Positions 23,980-33,610 are shown, counted from the first letter of the stretch. The stretch is DNA of 64,000 nt from Actinomadura sp. WMMA1423 (GCF_006547145.1 NZ_CP041244.1:8246001-8310000), one strand, 5' to 3'. Translations and numbers: made by a program. The notes: generated from the letters alone by a model not told the origin.

Positions 23980-24927
23980 TCAGGGGGCCGCGCGCACGCC
24001 CTTCCCGGCGGCCGGCCCGCGCACCGGCGCGGCCGCCGACTCGTACCGGGGGAACAGCGCCAGCGCGGCCAGCGCCAGCGCGAAACCGCCCGCCCGCAGC
24101 GCGAACGGCTCGGAGTCGCGCGGCCACTGCTCGCCGAACAGGACGGCGCTGCTGACGACGAGGTACGTCCGGCCGATGACGGTCAGCACGACGGCGACGA
24201 TCGCGATCCGGCAGCGCTGCAGCGCGACCTGCAACTGGCCGAGCGCGATGGCGGCGAGGCCGATCGTCAGGTACGGGTAGGGGGACTCCAGTACGGCCCG
24301 CACGCTGCCGGTGTCCTCGTAGAGGATCGAGATGCCGCGGATGCCGGCCTCGGCCAGCCCGGCGCAGGCCCCGGCGCCGATCCCGTAGGCGACCCCGGCG
24401 AGCTTGCGGGCGTGCCGCCCGCCCGCGCGGCGGTCGCCGACCAGCCACACCAGGGCCGCGACGACCACGGCGGGCGCGCACACGGCGAGCATCGGCCACG
24501 GGCGGGTCAGCGTGCCGGTGAGGGTGGCGTCCGCGTGCGGCTCGCCCTCGGCCGTGGCCGACAGCCCGATCAGCCCGGTGGCGAGGACGAACAGCGCGAC
24601 GCTCGCCCATTCGCGCAGGCTCAGCCGCTCACCGAGGACGCCCACCGCGAAGGCGACGAGGAACACCAGGCCGAGGGCGAAGACCGGCTGCGCGACGGCG
24701 AGCGGTATCGCGGAGAAGGCGACGACCTCGTAGCCGAGGCCGAGGAACAGCAGCAGGCCGCCGCCCAGCCAGACGGGGTCGGTCAGCATGAGCCGGGCGA
24801 CGCGGAACGGGCGGCTGCCGCGCAGCGGCTCCATCCGGCGCGCGGAGACGCGGAAGACGAGGAAGGCGATGTAGTAGACGGTGGTGGCGAGCAGGGCGAG
24901 GGCGGCGTGGCCCAGGTCGTGACCCAT
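23980..24927 (-). CDS. Multi-pass membrane protein, DMT/EamA-like transporter
   Basis: A 315-residue integral membrane protein with about nine hydrophobic segments, starting with ALALLATTVYYIAFLVF and ending FALALAALALF. The two-half arrangement and GERLSLREW after a hydrophobic segment resemble drug/metabolite transporter family proteins. Substrate is unknown. ATG 24927 is used here. An in-frame ATG at 24978 has AGGAAG eight nt upstream and would add 17 residues, so the longer form is equally possible. Neighbours give no clear pathway. Confidence 0.7.
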   Translation of the reverse strand: MGHDLGHAALALLATTVYYIAFLVFRVSARRMEPLRGSRPFRVARLMLTDPVWLGGGLLLFLGLGYEVVAFSAIPLAVAQPVFALGLVFLVAFAVGVLGERLSLREWASVALFVLATGLIGLSATAEGEPHADATLTGTLTRPWPMLAVCAPAVVVAALVWLVGDRRAGGRHARKLAGVAYGIGAGACAGLAEAGIRGISILYEDTGSVRAVLESPYPYLTIGLAAIALGQLQVALQRCRIAIVAVVLTVIGRTYLVVSSAVLFGEQWPRDSEPFALRAGGFALALAALALFPRYESAAAPVRGPAAGKGVRAAP

Positions 24928-25046
24928 CGGGAAAGACCCTTCGACGGACGGGGGCGGAAGAGTCGTCCGGCGCGCCATCGAATCGACTTCCTGCCACGAT
25001 GCCCTCTCGTCCCGCCCGTGACAAGGCCGTCCCCCCGACCAGATGA

Positions 25047-25814
25047 TCAATCGTATTTGCGGCCGGTGCTGGACGACAGGCGGGCGAGGAGCCCGCGCGG
25101 AAGCAGCCGCGCGGCCCCGACGACGGCCTTGTACTGCGCCCCCGGGACGCTGACCTGGACGCCGCGGCGCAGGTCGCGCAGCGCGGTGGCGACGACGTCG
25201 TCCTTGTCCAGCCACATGAAGTCCGGCACGCCCGACATGTCCATCTGGGCGCGGTCGTGGAACTCGGTGTGCACGAACCCGGGGCAGAGCGCCATCACCC
25301 GGACCCCGCCCCGCGACCGGTTCCGGATGTCGGCGGCGACGCCCTGGCTGAAGTTCACGACCCACGCCTTGGACGCGCCGTACGTGCCGCGCGTCGCGAA
25401 CGCCGCGACCGACGAGACGTTGACGACGCCGCCCCGGCCGCGCGCCAGCATCCCCGGCAGGACGGCGTGCGTGAGGCGCAGGACGGCCTCGCAGTGCACC
25501 CGGAGCATGGTCAGCTCGTCCGAGACCGGGACGTCCAGGAACACGCCCTTGTTGCCGAACCCGGCGTTGTTGACCAGGAGGTCGACGTCCTCGCGGACGC
25601 GCTCCTCGGCCGCGGCGAGCCCCTCCTCGGTGGCGAGGTCGGCGGGCAGCGTCTCGGCGCGCACGCCGTAGGTCGCGTCCAGATCGGCGGCGGCGCGCTC
25701 CAGCCGCCCGGCGTCGCGGGCCAGCAGGACCAGGTCGAACCCGTCGGAGGCGAGGCGGCGGGCGAAGGCGGCACCGATCCCCGCGGTCGCGCCGGTGATG
25801 AAGGCGGTCGGCAT
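25047..25814 (-). CDS. Short-chain dehydrogenase/reductase
   Basis: A 255-residue classical SDR: cofactor motif TGATAGIG near residue 8, NNAG in LLVNNAGFG, active Ser in VVNVSSVAAF and Tyr-Lys in TYGASKAW. It resembles the DltE/YqjQ-type ketoreductases in which a CPGFVHTEF segment follows. It would reduce a carbonyl or oxidise an alcohol with NAD(P). It lies 24 bp downstream of the Baeyer-Villiger-type monooxygenase on the same strand, so the two probably form an operon that acts on ketone substrates. The natural substrate is unknown. Confidence 0.88.
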   Translation of the reverse strand: MPTAFITGATAGIGAAFARRLASDGFDLVLLARDAGRLERAAADLDATYGVRAETLPADLATEEGLAAAEERVREDVDLLVNNAGFGNKGVFLDVPVSDELTMLRVHCEAVLRLTHAVLPGMLARGRGGVVNVSSVAAFATRGTYGASKAWVVNFSQGVAADIRNRSRGGVRVMALCPGFVHTEFHDRAQMDMSGVPDFMWLDKDDVVATALRDLRRGVQVSVPGAQYKAVVGAARLLPRGLLARLSSSTGRKYD

Positions 25815-25838
25815 GGCACCGAGCCTAGGCCGCGGCCG

Positions 25839-27296
25839 CTACCGGGCGGTAGCGCGCCGCGCGCGGAAGTCCCGCGGGTCGGGGCGGCGGGTCGCGCGGC
25901 GGTAGGCGAAGGTGTAGCCCGGCCAGTTGTTGACGACCTTCCCGCCCGCCGTCATGTACCAGCTCCGGCAGCCCGCCTCCCAGACGGTCGAGCGCATCCG
26001 CTCCCGCATCTCCCGGGTGAAGGCGTCCTGCACGTCCGGCCGGACGTCGATCCAGTCGAGGCCCGCGCGGCGCAGTGCCTCGACGCAGCCGAGCACGTAC
26101 CGGAACTGCGACTCCAGCATGTAGATGATCGAGTTGTGCCCGAGGTTGGTGTAGGGCCCGTACAGCAGGAACAGGTTCGGGAACCCGCTGACCGTGATGC
26201 CGAGGTGGGCCTGCGCGCCGTCGCGCCACGCCTCGTTCAGCTCCCGGCCGTCCCGTCCGACGATCTTCATGGGGGACAGGAACTCGGTGGAGCGGAACCC
26301 GGTCGCGTACACGATCACGTCGGCCCGGTGCTCGCGGCCCCCCGCCCGGATCCCCGCGGGGGTGACGCGCTCGATCGGGTCGGTGATGAGATGGACGTTC
26401 GGCCTGGTCAGCGTCGGATAGTAGTCGCCGGACAGCAGGATGCGCTTGCACCCCATCCGGTATCCGGGGACGAGTTCGGCGCGCAGCGCGGGGTCGGCGA
26501 CCTGCTCGTCCAGGTGGCGGCGGAAGCCGCGCTCCATGATCCCCATCAGCCTCGGGTACCGGATGAAGCCGAGCGCCCGGGCCTCGAACAGCGCGTAGAT
26601 CCGGGCGCGGCTCAGCGCGTGCAGGCCCGGCACGGCCCGCAGCGCGGCCCGCTCCCACGCCCGGTACGGCCGGTCGGGCTTGTCGATGACGTAGGGCGCG
26701 GACCGCTGGAACAGCAGCAGCTCCGCCGCCTCCCGGGCGACCTCCGGGACGATCTGGATCGCGCTCGCCCCCGTCCCGACCACCGCCACGCGCCTGCCCC
26801 GCAGGTCGGTGCCGTGGTCCCAGCGGGAGGAGTGGAAGGAGCGGCCGGCGAACGACTCGCGCCCCTCGATCGCCGGGAGCTCGGGCCGGTTGAGCTGCCC
26901 GCACGCCGAGACCAGGACCCGCGCCTCCAGGTCCCCGGTCGTCGTGGAGATCCGCCAGAGCGCCGCGTCCTCGTCGAACCGCGCCTCGGTCACCTCGGCG
27001 CCGAACCGGATCTTCTCCAGTACGCCGTGCCCGCGGGCGCAGTGCCGCAGGTACTCCAGGATCTCCGCCTGCGGCGGGAAGCGGCGCGACCAGTCCGTCT
27101 TGCGCTCGAACGAGAACGAGTACAGGTGGGAGGGGACGTCGCAGGCCGCGCCCGGGTAGGTGTTGTCGCGCCAGGTCCCGCCGAGCTCGCCGGCCTTCTC
27201 CAGGACCACCACGTCGTGGACGCCGGCCTGCCGCAGCCGGATCGCCATCCCGATCCCGCCGAACCCGCTCCCGATGATCACCACGCTGTGCGTCAT
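25839..27296 (-). CDS. Baeyer-Villiger-type flavin monooxygenase
   Basis: A 485-residue FAD/NADPH monooxygenase. The FAD fingerprint GSGFGGIGMAIRL is at the N-terminus, the type I BVMO signature FxGxxxHxxxW appears as FAGRSFHSSRW, and the NADPH motif is GTGASAIQI. It would insert oxygen beside a ketone carbonyl, or hydroxylate a substituted amine or sulfide as related FMOs do. The downstream SDR could produce the ketone. The start is taken at ATG 27296 just before the FAD motif; an upstream ATG at 27314 adds six residues. It is divergent from the DUF4132 operon with a 114-bp gap. Confidence 0.9.
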   Translation of the reverse strand: MTHSVVIIGSGFGGIGMAIRLRQAGVHDVVVLEKAGELGGTWRDNTYPGAACDVPSHLYSFSFERKTDWSRRFPPQAEILEYLRHCARGHGVLEKIRFGAEVTEARFDEDAALWRISTTTGDLEARVLVSACGQLNRPELPAIEGRESFAGRSFHSSRWDHGTDLRGRRVAVVGTGASAIQIVPEVAREAAELLLFQRSAPYVIDKPDRPYRAWERAALRAVPGLHALSRARIYALFEARALGFIRYPRLMGIMERGFRRHLDEQVADPALRAELVPGYRMGCKRILLSGDYYPTLTRPNVHLITDPIERVTPAGIRAGGREHRADVIVYATGFRSTEFLSPMKIVGRDGRELNEAWRDGAQAHLGITVSGFPNLFLLYGPYTNLGHNSIIYMLESQFRYVLGCVEALRRAGLDWIDVRPDVQDAFTREMRERMRSTVWEAGCRSWYMTAGGKVVNNWPGYTFAYRRATRRPDPRDFRARRATAR

Positions 27297-27410
27297 GGCC
27301 GTCCCGAACCTCATTCTGTGCCGGTACCCCACGAGCGTAGGTGACCATGAGGTCACTGAGAAGGTGTCGCCGAGGCGCGTTTTGTCGGTCGGTTCTGCCA
27401 GCATCCCCGC

Positions 27411-29615
27411 ATGCCCGACGACGCCGGAACGACCGGAGCGCGCAGCGACGACGGCCTCAGCGCCGTCCAGACGATGCTGAGGCGAGCTTGCGAGTCGCGG
27501 GGGGACGGCCGCCTGTTCGCGGCGCTCCTGCTGGAGGCCCTGTCCGCCGCCGAGCCCCTCGACGACGGGGCGGTGTCCGAACTGGCGCCGCTGCTGGAGG
27601 ACGTCCATGGCCGCTTCGTGCGGGCCGACATCCCGGCCGGGGCCCGCGGCGTGGTCGACCGCCGCCTGGGGGACGTGCTGGAGAGAGCGTACGAGGCGCG
27701 ACGGCCGAAGGGCGGCCTCAGCGTCCCCGGCGTCTTCGTGTTCGGAGCATGGGCCGCGCCGCTCGGGGAGTGTGCGAGGCCGGCGCCCTCGGCCGAGCTG
27801 ATCCGGTTCGTCCGGCACCTCGACACCCTGTCGGCGCCCCGCCCGACGCGCAGGTGGCGCCGTGCCTGCGTCGATCTCGCCGCCGAGGCGGCCGCGCGCG
27901 AGGCCGTCGCCGAGTGCCTCCGCGCGCTCGCCGAGCACGAACGGTCCCGCGACGGGGTCGACCGGCTTCCTCCCCGGGAGCGCGATCACTACCTCGGCTA
28001 CTACCTGGTCCACCAGGACGACGGGGACTTCGCACGCGGCGTCGTCTGGGCGGCCGCCCTCACCGGCGGTGCGGAGGCGGTACCCCTCCTGGGGACGCTG
28101 GCCGTGCGCGCGGACGGGTGCGTCTTCGCCGGGGACCTCAAGGTCGCGGGCGCGGCGATCAACGCGCTGGGCGCGGTCGACGATCCGCGCGCGCTGGAGG
28201 CCCTTTGGGGGCTCCGCTCGTCGATCAGGCACCGGGCGCTGCGCAAGCAGCTCGACACGGCGCTCCAGGCGGCGGCCGAGCGGCAGGGCATCACGCGGGC
28301 GCAGCTCGTCGAGCGCACCGTCCCCGCCCACGGCCTGGGCCCGGCCGGCGCGGTGGAGCGGGTGCTCGGCGGCCACCGAGTGCGCGTCGCGGTCGAAGGC
28401 GCGGCGGCCGTCCGGATGACCTTCACCGGCGCGGACCGCCGCACCTCCCGGACGGCCCCGGCCGGGGTCAAGGACGGCTTCCCCGAGGAGCTGAGGCGGC
28501 TGAAGGCGCTCGCCAAGGAGGTGCGGGCGACGCTGTCGAGCGAGCGGGCCCGCGTCGAGGGCCTCATGTCCGAAGAGCGCGTCTGGCCCTATGCCGAATG
28601 GTGCGAGCACTACCGCGACCACCCGATCACCGGCGCCGTCGTGCGCGGCCTCATCTGGGAGTTCCAGGGCGAGGACGGCGGCTGGCGCGCGTCCCTCGGC
28701 GCCACCGGCGGTGGTGCCGCGCAGGTGCGGCTCTGGCATCCCGTCCGGGCGGCCGTGGACGAGGTGCGGGCCTGGCGGGAGCGCGTCGTCGAGGAGGAGA
28801 TCCGGCAGCCGTTCAAGCAGGCCTTCCGTGAGATCTACCTCCTCACCCCCGCGGAAGAGGAGACCGCCACCTACTCCAACCGGTACGCGGCGCACATCGT
28901 CCACTACCGGCGGCTGTACGCGCTTTTCAGGGAGAGGGGCTGGCAGGCCAACTTCCTCGGCCGGCACGAGGGCGGCTACGACGGCGAGGCGCGCGGCGAG
29001 TTCGGCGGCGGCGAATGGCGCGCGTGCTTCCACCACGAGCCGGTGGGAGAGGGCGACTGGACGTTCGAGCACGCCGCGACCGACCAGGTCCGCTTCGAGC
29101 GCGGGACCGGCCGGCGCCGGCGGGAGGCCCCGCTCGCCGACGTCCCGCCGGCGGTGTTCAGCGAGGCGATGCGGGACGTGGACCTGTTCGTCGGCGTCAC
29201 CTCCATCGCCGCCGACCCGGACTGGGCCGACCGGGGCGAGGACCGCTACGCCGGCTACCGGCGCGAGGCGGGCTACGGCGAGCTGACCGCGAGCGCCGAG
29301 GTGCGCCGCGCCGCGCTGGAGCGCATCCTCCCGCGCACGCGGATCGCGGGCCGCTGCGCCCTCGACGGCCGCCACCTGGTGGTGCGCGGCGAGCTGCGCA
29401 CCTACAAGATCCATCTGGGGTCGGGCAACGTCCTGATGGAACCGGACGGCGCCTACCTGTGCGTCGTGCAGGGCCCCCGGCCTCCCGGCACGCTGTTCCT
29501 GCCGTTCGAGGACGAGCGGCTCTCGCTCATCCTCAGCAAGGCGTTCCTGCTGGCCGCCGACCACAAGATCACCGACGCCTCGATCATGCGCCAGATCCGG
29601 CGTGTGATCACCTGA
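27411..29615 (+). CDS. DUF4132 (MolR/YehI-like) protein with N-terminal helical region
   Basis: A 734-residue protein. Residues 1 to about 300 are helical, Leu/Ala/Glu-rich and HEAT-like (VVWAAALTGGAEAVPLLGTL, INALGAVDDPRALEAL). The rest is the DUF4132 region found in E. coli MolR and YehI. Its hallmark near residues 470 to 500 reads FREIYLLTPAEEETATYSNR. The C-terminus has GELRTYKIHLGSGNVLMEP and FLPFEDERLSLILSKAF. Biochemical function is unknown. In E. coli yehI lies close to genes for a MoxR ATPase, DUF5682, vWA and SWIM proteins, all of which are also present in this window at 47.0 to 54.4 kb. It is the first gene of a four-gene operon. Confidence 0.85.
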   Translation: MPDDAGTTGARSDDGLSAVQTMLRRACESRGDGRLFAALLLEALSAAEPLDDGAVSELAPLLEDVHGRFVRADIPAGARGVVDRRLGDVLERAYEARRPKGGLSVPGVFVFGAWAAPLGECARPAPSAELIRFVRHLDTLSAPRPTRRWRRACVDLAAEAAAREAVAECLRALAEHERSRDGVDRLPPRERDHYLGYYLVHQDDGDFARGVVWAAALTGGAEAVPLLGTLAVRADGCVFAGDLKVAGAAINALGAVDDPRALEALWGLRSSIRHRALRKQLDTALQAAAERQGITRAQLVERTVPAHGLGPAGAVERVLGGHRVRVAVEGAAAVRMTFTGADRRTSRTAPAGVKDGFPEELRRLKALAKEVRATLSSERARVEGLMSEERVWPYAEWCEHYRDHPITGAVVRGLIWEFQGEDGGWRASLGATGGGAAQVRLWHPVRAAVDEVRAWRERVVEEEIRQPFKQAFREIYLLTPAEEETATYSNRYAAHIVHYRRLYALFRERGWQANFLGRHEGGYDGEARGEFGGGEWRACFHHEPVGEGDWTFEHAATDQVRFERGTGRRRREAPLADVPPAVFSEAMRDVDLFVGVTSIAADPDWADRGEDRYAGYRREAGYGELTASAEVRRAALERILPRTRIAGRCALDGRHLVVRGELRTYKIHLGSGNVLMEPDGAYLCVVQGPRPPGTLFLPFEDERLSLILSKAFLLAADHKITDASIMRQIRRVIT

Positions 29616-29656
29616 AACGCCCCGGAACCCGCGTTGCCGTCTGGAAAGATCACCTC

Positions 29657-30874
29657 ATGTCCGACGACCTTCAGGCGCCGCTGGACGCGCTCGACCTCCT
29701 GGACGGCCCGGCCGAGCCCTCCGTCCCCGCGCACGGCCTCGGCCGGGACGGCTCCCTCGCCCGCGACATCGGCGGCTACCAGGCGGTCCTCGCCATCGCC
29801 GACCCGCTGACCGTTCGGCTCGCCTTCATCGGCGCGGACGGGCGCCCGCTGCCGACCGTCCCGGGCGCGCTCAGGGTGCCGTTCGCCGCGCAGGTCAAGG
29901 AGATGAAGGCCCTGCTGAAGGAGGTCCGGGCGACGCTCGCCGCCGAGCGGGAGCGCGTCGAGGCGCTGCTGGCGGTGGAGCGGACCTGGCCGTACGGCCG
30001 GTGGTGCCGGCACTACCGCGACCACCCGGTCACCGGTGCGGTGGCGGCCGGCCTGATCTGGGAGTTCCAGACGCCGGACGGGCACTGGCACGCCGCCACC
30101 CCGGGCGAGGACGTGCTGGTCACCGTGGACGGGCGGGCCCTGCCCGTCCTGCCGCCCGGCGCGCGGGTGCGGCTGTGGCATCCGGCGCGGGCGTTCCCGG
30201 GCGCCGTCCGGGCCTGGCGGGGCTTCGTGACCGGCAACCGGATGACGCAGTCGTTCCGGCAGGCGTTCCGCGAGACCTACCGCCCCGGCCCGTCCGGTGC
30301 CGGGGCCGTCCTGCGCCGCGGACGCCTCGACGGGCGGCTGCGGCGCGTCCTGGCCGGGGGCGAATGGCGGGTCGGCCGCGGGGGAGGGCCGGCGGAGGTG
30401 GCGTTCGAGCGGCCGGCCGCCGGGCGCTGGCGGGAGGTCCCGCCGCATGACGTCCCGCCGCCGGTGTTCAGCGAGGGCGTGCGGGAGGCCGACCTGTTCC
30501 TGCGCGCCGCCCCGGCCGCCGAGGAGGACCCGTTCGGCGAGCCGTCCGCGAGCGCCGAGATCCGCGGGGACGTGCTGCGCCGCGTCCTGCCCGGCACGAA
30601 GATCGCCGACCGCTGCACGGTCGAGGGCCCGTTCCTCGTCGTCCGCGGCGGGCTGCGCACCTACCGCGTCCACCTCGGTTCCGGCGGCGTGCTGATGGAG
30701 CCCGGCAACGACCGGCTGCTGGTCGAGCCCGCCCGGCGGGCGCGGCACAAGGGCCTGTTCCTGCCGGTCGAGGACGAGCGGCTCACGCGCATCCTCGGCA
30801 CGGCGTTCCTGCTCGCCGCCGACCAGAGGATCACCGACGAGTCCGTCCTCCGGCAGATCAAGAGGGGCGCCTGA
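29657..30874 (+). CDS. Shortened DUF4132 paralogue lacking the core motif
   Basis: A 405-residue paralogue of the flanking genes that begins where their DUF4132 region begins (VPAHGLGRDG), so the N-terminal helical half is absent. After FRQAFRETY, where both neighbours have LLTPAEEETATYSNR and about 40 further residues, this protein has a shorter Arg/Gly-rich stretch and rejoins at AGGEWR. The end (GLRTYRVHLGSGGVLMEP, LPVEDERLTRIL) is normal. The reading frame is intact, so it is probably a functional but altered copy: regulator, partner or scaffold rather than an active homologue. Its stop and the next start share one base (TGATG). Confidence 0.8.
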   Translation: MSDDLQAPLDALDLLDGPAEPSVPAHGLGRDGSLARDIGGYQAVLAIADPLTVRLAFIGADGRPLPTVPGALRVPFAAQVKEMKALLKEVRATLAAERERVEALLAVERTWPYGRWCRHYRDHPVTGAVAAGLIWEFQTPDGHWHAATPGEDVLVTVDGRALPVLPPGARVRLWHPARAFPGAVRAWRGFVTGNRMTQSFRQAFRETYRPGPSGAGAVLRRGRLDGRLRRVLAGGEWRVGRGGGPAEVAFERPAAGRWREVPPHDVPPPVFSEGVREADLFLRAAPAAEEDPFGEPSASAEIRGDVLRRVLPGTKIADRCTVEGPFLVVRGGLRTYRVHLGSGGVLMEPGNDRLLVEPARRARHKGLFLPVEDERLTRILGTAFLLAADQRITDESVLRQIKRGA

Positions 30875-33201
30875 TGGACCTCGCCGCGCGGCTGCTGCGC
30901 GCCATGACCGCTCCCGCGCCGGAGGACGAGGAGTTCCGCACCTGGTACCCCGACCTGTCGGTCCTGTCCGAGCAGGACCTCGGCACCCTCATGCCCGCCG
31001 CCTACGCGGTCGGCCGGGAGGCCCCGTTCGTGTCGATGTCCGTCCGGTTCAGGATCGAGGACGAGGCCAAGAGCCGGGAGCCGCGCTACACGCCGGAGGC
31101 GTGCGAGCGCATGTTCCAGGCGCTCGTCGACGGGCTGGCCCCACGCAACTGGGCCGACCTCCTGCTCGGCGTGGGCGCGCTGGTCCGCTGCACGGGGCCC
31201 TGGCCCGACGTCTCGGGCCCTGCCCGCAGGCTGGCCGAGGGCCTCCTGAGCCGCAAGCGCCACGACCGGCCCTTCGCGCTGCTGGCGGTCGGCGGCCTCG
31301 CGGGTGACGACGTCCTGCGCGCGGTCGCCGGCCGCCTCCACCAGATCTGGGAAGGGCCGATCATGCGGGACGAACTGGACGCCGTCGTGCGCCTCGCTCC
31401 GGTGGAACGGGTGCTGCTGGCCCAGGTGGCCGAGGGCCGGTCGGTCAACGCCCCGCCGGTCCCGCCGGAGGTGTGGGAGCGGGTCGCCGCCGTCCCCGCC
31501 TGCGCCGGGTTCGCGCGCCGGGCCCTGGAGTCCGCCGCCGCCCGCGCCCGCGCCGTCCAGGAGGGGGAGATCCCGTTCCGCGCCGACCGCGCGTTCACCG
31601 GGGACGAGGTCGCCGCGGTCGGGATCGCCGCGCGCATCGCGCTGCTGCGCGACGAGCCGTGGCTGCCCGCCCTGTGCGACCGCCTCCTGCCCGACATCTC
31701 GGTGGCCCCGACGCAGGCGAGGACGCTGCCGTCGCAGGCGCTGCTGTACGAGGTCGTCCGGGCCGCGCAGGAGTTCCCGACCCCAGAGCTGGTCACCGCG
31801 ATCCGGACCGTCCGCCGGAACGTCCGGCACGCCGGGGTGCCCAAGCAGCTCGACAAGATGCTGAAGAAGGTCGAGGCGGCCCTCGCCGAGCGGACCGAGG
31901 TCGCGCTGCGCCTCCCCGACCACGGTTTCGGGCCCGGGGGCGTGTTGCGCCGGGAGCTCGGCGGCCACACGGCCGTCGTCACCGTCGCGGGCAAGGCCGA
32001 GCTGGTCTTCGAGAAGGACGGCAGGGCGCTGAAGGGCGTCCCCGCCGCCGTCCGCCGCGACCACAAGGGCGAGGTCAAGGAGCTCCGCGACCTCGTCGCG
32101 CGCGTCAACGCCCAGCTCGTCACGCTCGCGCGGGCGCTGGAGGCCGGCTTCACCGTCGAGGCCGTCCACCCGTTCGGCCGCTGGCGCGACACGCTCCTGC
32201 GGCACCCGGTCGCGGGGCCGACGGTGCGCGCGCTCCTCTGGGAGATCGAGGCCGCCCCCGGCGACCGGCGCACCGTCCTGCCCGAGACGGGCGACCTGCC
32301 CGACTGCGCCGACGAAGCGCCCGTCCGGCTGTGGCACCCGATCGGGTCGCGGCCGGACGAGGTGCGCGCGTGGCGCGACCTGCTCGTCGACCGGCGGATC
32401 CGGCAGCCGTTCAAGCAGGCGTTCCGCGAGATCTACCTGCTCACCCCCGCGGAGGAGGAGACCGCGACCTACTCCAACCGGTTCGCCGCGCACCTCGTCC
32501 ACTACCGGCGGATGTTCGCCCTGTTCCGTGCCCGCGGCTGGACGAGCGCGCTGCTCGGGCCCTGGGACGGCGGAGGTTCCGACGAGGCGGCCCGGACGCT
32601 CGCGGCGGGGGAGTGGCGGGTCAGGTTCTCCCACGTCCTGGCCGACTGGCAGGGCGAGCAGGAGATCGCCGGCACGAACCGCGTCATGTTCGACCGCCGC
32701 GCCGGCGGCGGCTGGCGGGAGGCGGCCCTCGCCGACGTCCCGCCCCTGGTGTTCAGCGAGGCGATGCGCGACGTGGACCTGTTCGTAGGCGTCGCCTCCA
32801 TCGCCGCCGACCCCATGTGGGAGGACGGCGAGGCCCGCGAGTACTGGCTGCGCGAGTGGTACGCCGACCTCGGCGAGTCGACCCGCACCCGGCGGGACGC
32901 CCTGGAGCGCGTCCTGCCGCGCACGAGGATCGCCGACCGGTGCGCGATCGACGGCCGCTACCTGGTGGTGCGCGGGGAACTGCGCACCTACAAGATCCAC
33001 ATCGGCTCGGCCAACATCGTGATGGAACCCGACGACACGTTCCTCTGCGTCGTCCCGGAGCGCCGCCGGACCGGCGCGAAGGTCTTCCTCCCCTTCGAGG
33101 ACGAGCGGCTCGCCCTCATCCTCAGCAAGGCGTTCCTGCTCACCGCCGACGACGCGATCGACGACGAGTCCATCCTGACCCAGATCAAGCGAGGTGCCTG
33201 A
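30874..33201 (+). CDS. DUF4132 (MolR/YehI-like) protein, second full-length copy
   Basis: A 775-residue protein. An N-terminal helical part of about 370 residues (LLLGVGALVRCTGPWPDV, ALLYEVVRAAQEFPTPEL) precedes the DUF4132 region. The hallmark FREIYLLTPAEEETATYSNR lies near residue 515, and the C-terminus has GELRTYKIHIGSANIVMEP and LPFEDERLALILSKAF. The C-terminal half is strikingly close to the protein at 27411, pointing to duplication, while the N-terminal halves differ. It overlaps the previous stop by one base and the next start by one base, so translation of all three is coupled. Confidence 0.85.
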   Translation: MDLAARLLRAMTAPAPEDEEFRTWYPDLSVLSEQDLGTLMPAAYAVGREAPFVSMSVRFRIEDEAKSREPRYTPEACERMFQALVDGLAPRNWADLLLGVGALVRCTGPWPDVSGPARRLAEGLLSRKRHDRPFALLAVGGLAGDDVLRAVAGRLHQIWEGPIMRDELDAVVRLAPVERVLLAQVAEGRSVNAPPVPPEVWERVAAVPACAGFARRALESAAARARAVQEGEIPFRADRAFTGDEVAAVGIAARIALLRDEPWLPALCDRLLPDISVAPTQARTLPSQALLYEVVRAAQEFPTPELVTAIRTVRRNVRHAGVPKQLDKMLKKVEAALAERTEVALRLPDHGFGPGGVLRRELGGHTAVVTVAGKAELVFEKDGRALKGVPAAVRRDHKGEVKELRDLVARVNAQLVTLARALEAGFTVEAVHPFGRWRDTLLRHPVAGPTVRALLWEIEAAPGDRRTVLPETGDLPDCADEAPVRLWHPIGSRPDEVRAWRDLLVDRRIRQPFKQAFREIYLLTPAEEETATYSNRFAAHLVHYRRMFALFRARGWTSALLGPWDGGGSDEAARTLAAGEWRVRFSHVLADWQGEQEIAGTNRVMFDRRAGGGWREAALADVPPLVFSEAMRDVDLFVGVASIAADPMWEDGEAREYWLREWYADLGESTRTRRDALERVLPRTRIADRCAIDGRYLVVRGELRTYKIHIGSANIVMEPDDTFLCVVPERRRTGAKVFLPFEDERLALILSKAFLLTADDAIDDESILTQIKRGA

Positions 33202-33593
33202 TGCCCGCCGTGAACTTCCGCGACGAGACGGCCGCCGGCGCACCCGTCGACGGGTTCCAGGTGGCCGGGCTGCCCGACCGGATGACCGTCCGGGAGCTGA
33301 TCAGGCTCCGGGTCCGCGAGGAGGTCGCCCGGCACAACGCCCGCCCCTCCGACCGCTTCCGCGGACTGGTCCGCCCGGACGGGGCCGAGGCGGAGCTGAA
33401 CGGCTACCGGCTGCGCGAGCCCCGCCGCCTGGACTGGGAGCGGCAGGCCGAGATCGCCGAGCGCGCGTTCCTCGGCAACGGCTTCTTCGTGCTCGCCGCC
33501 GACCGGCAGGTGGAGGACCTCGACGAGGAGATCGACCTCACCGGCGACCCCGACCTGGTCTTCATCAAGCTGATCCCGCTCGTCGGCGGCTGA
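33201..33593 (+). CDS. Small protein with MoaD/ubiquitin-like C-terminus ending Gly-Gly
   Basis: A 130-residue protein that I do not recognise as a named family. Its last 40 residues (FFVLAADRQVEDLDEEIDL, then DLVFIKLIPLVGG and the stop) follow the pattern of beta-grasp sulfur carriers and ubiquitin-like proteins, where a variable loop, a D-E-V-x-F strand and P-x-x-G-G close the chain. The middle MTVRELIRLRVREEV resembles the MoaD helix. The exposed terminal Gly129-Gly130 would allow adenylation and thiocarboxylation or conjugation. No E1-like, MoaE or JAB gene lies beside it. It is coupled by a 1-bp overlap to the DUF4132 gene, so it probably works with that complex. The fold assignment is inference. 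Confidence 0.6.
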   Translation: MPAVNFRDETAAGAPVDGFQVAGLPDRMTVRELIRLRVREEVARHNARPSDRFRGLVRPDGAEAELNGYRLREPRRLDWERQAEIAERAFLGNGFFVLAADRQVEDLDEEIDLTGDPDLVFIKLIPLVGG

Positions 33594-33610
33594 GGGCCAG
33601 CCGAGCCATT

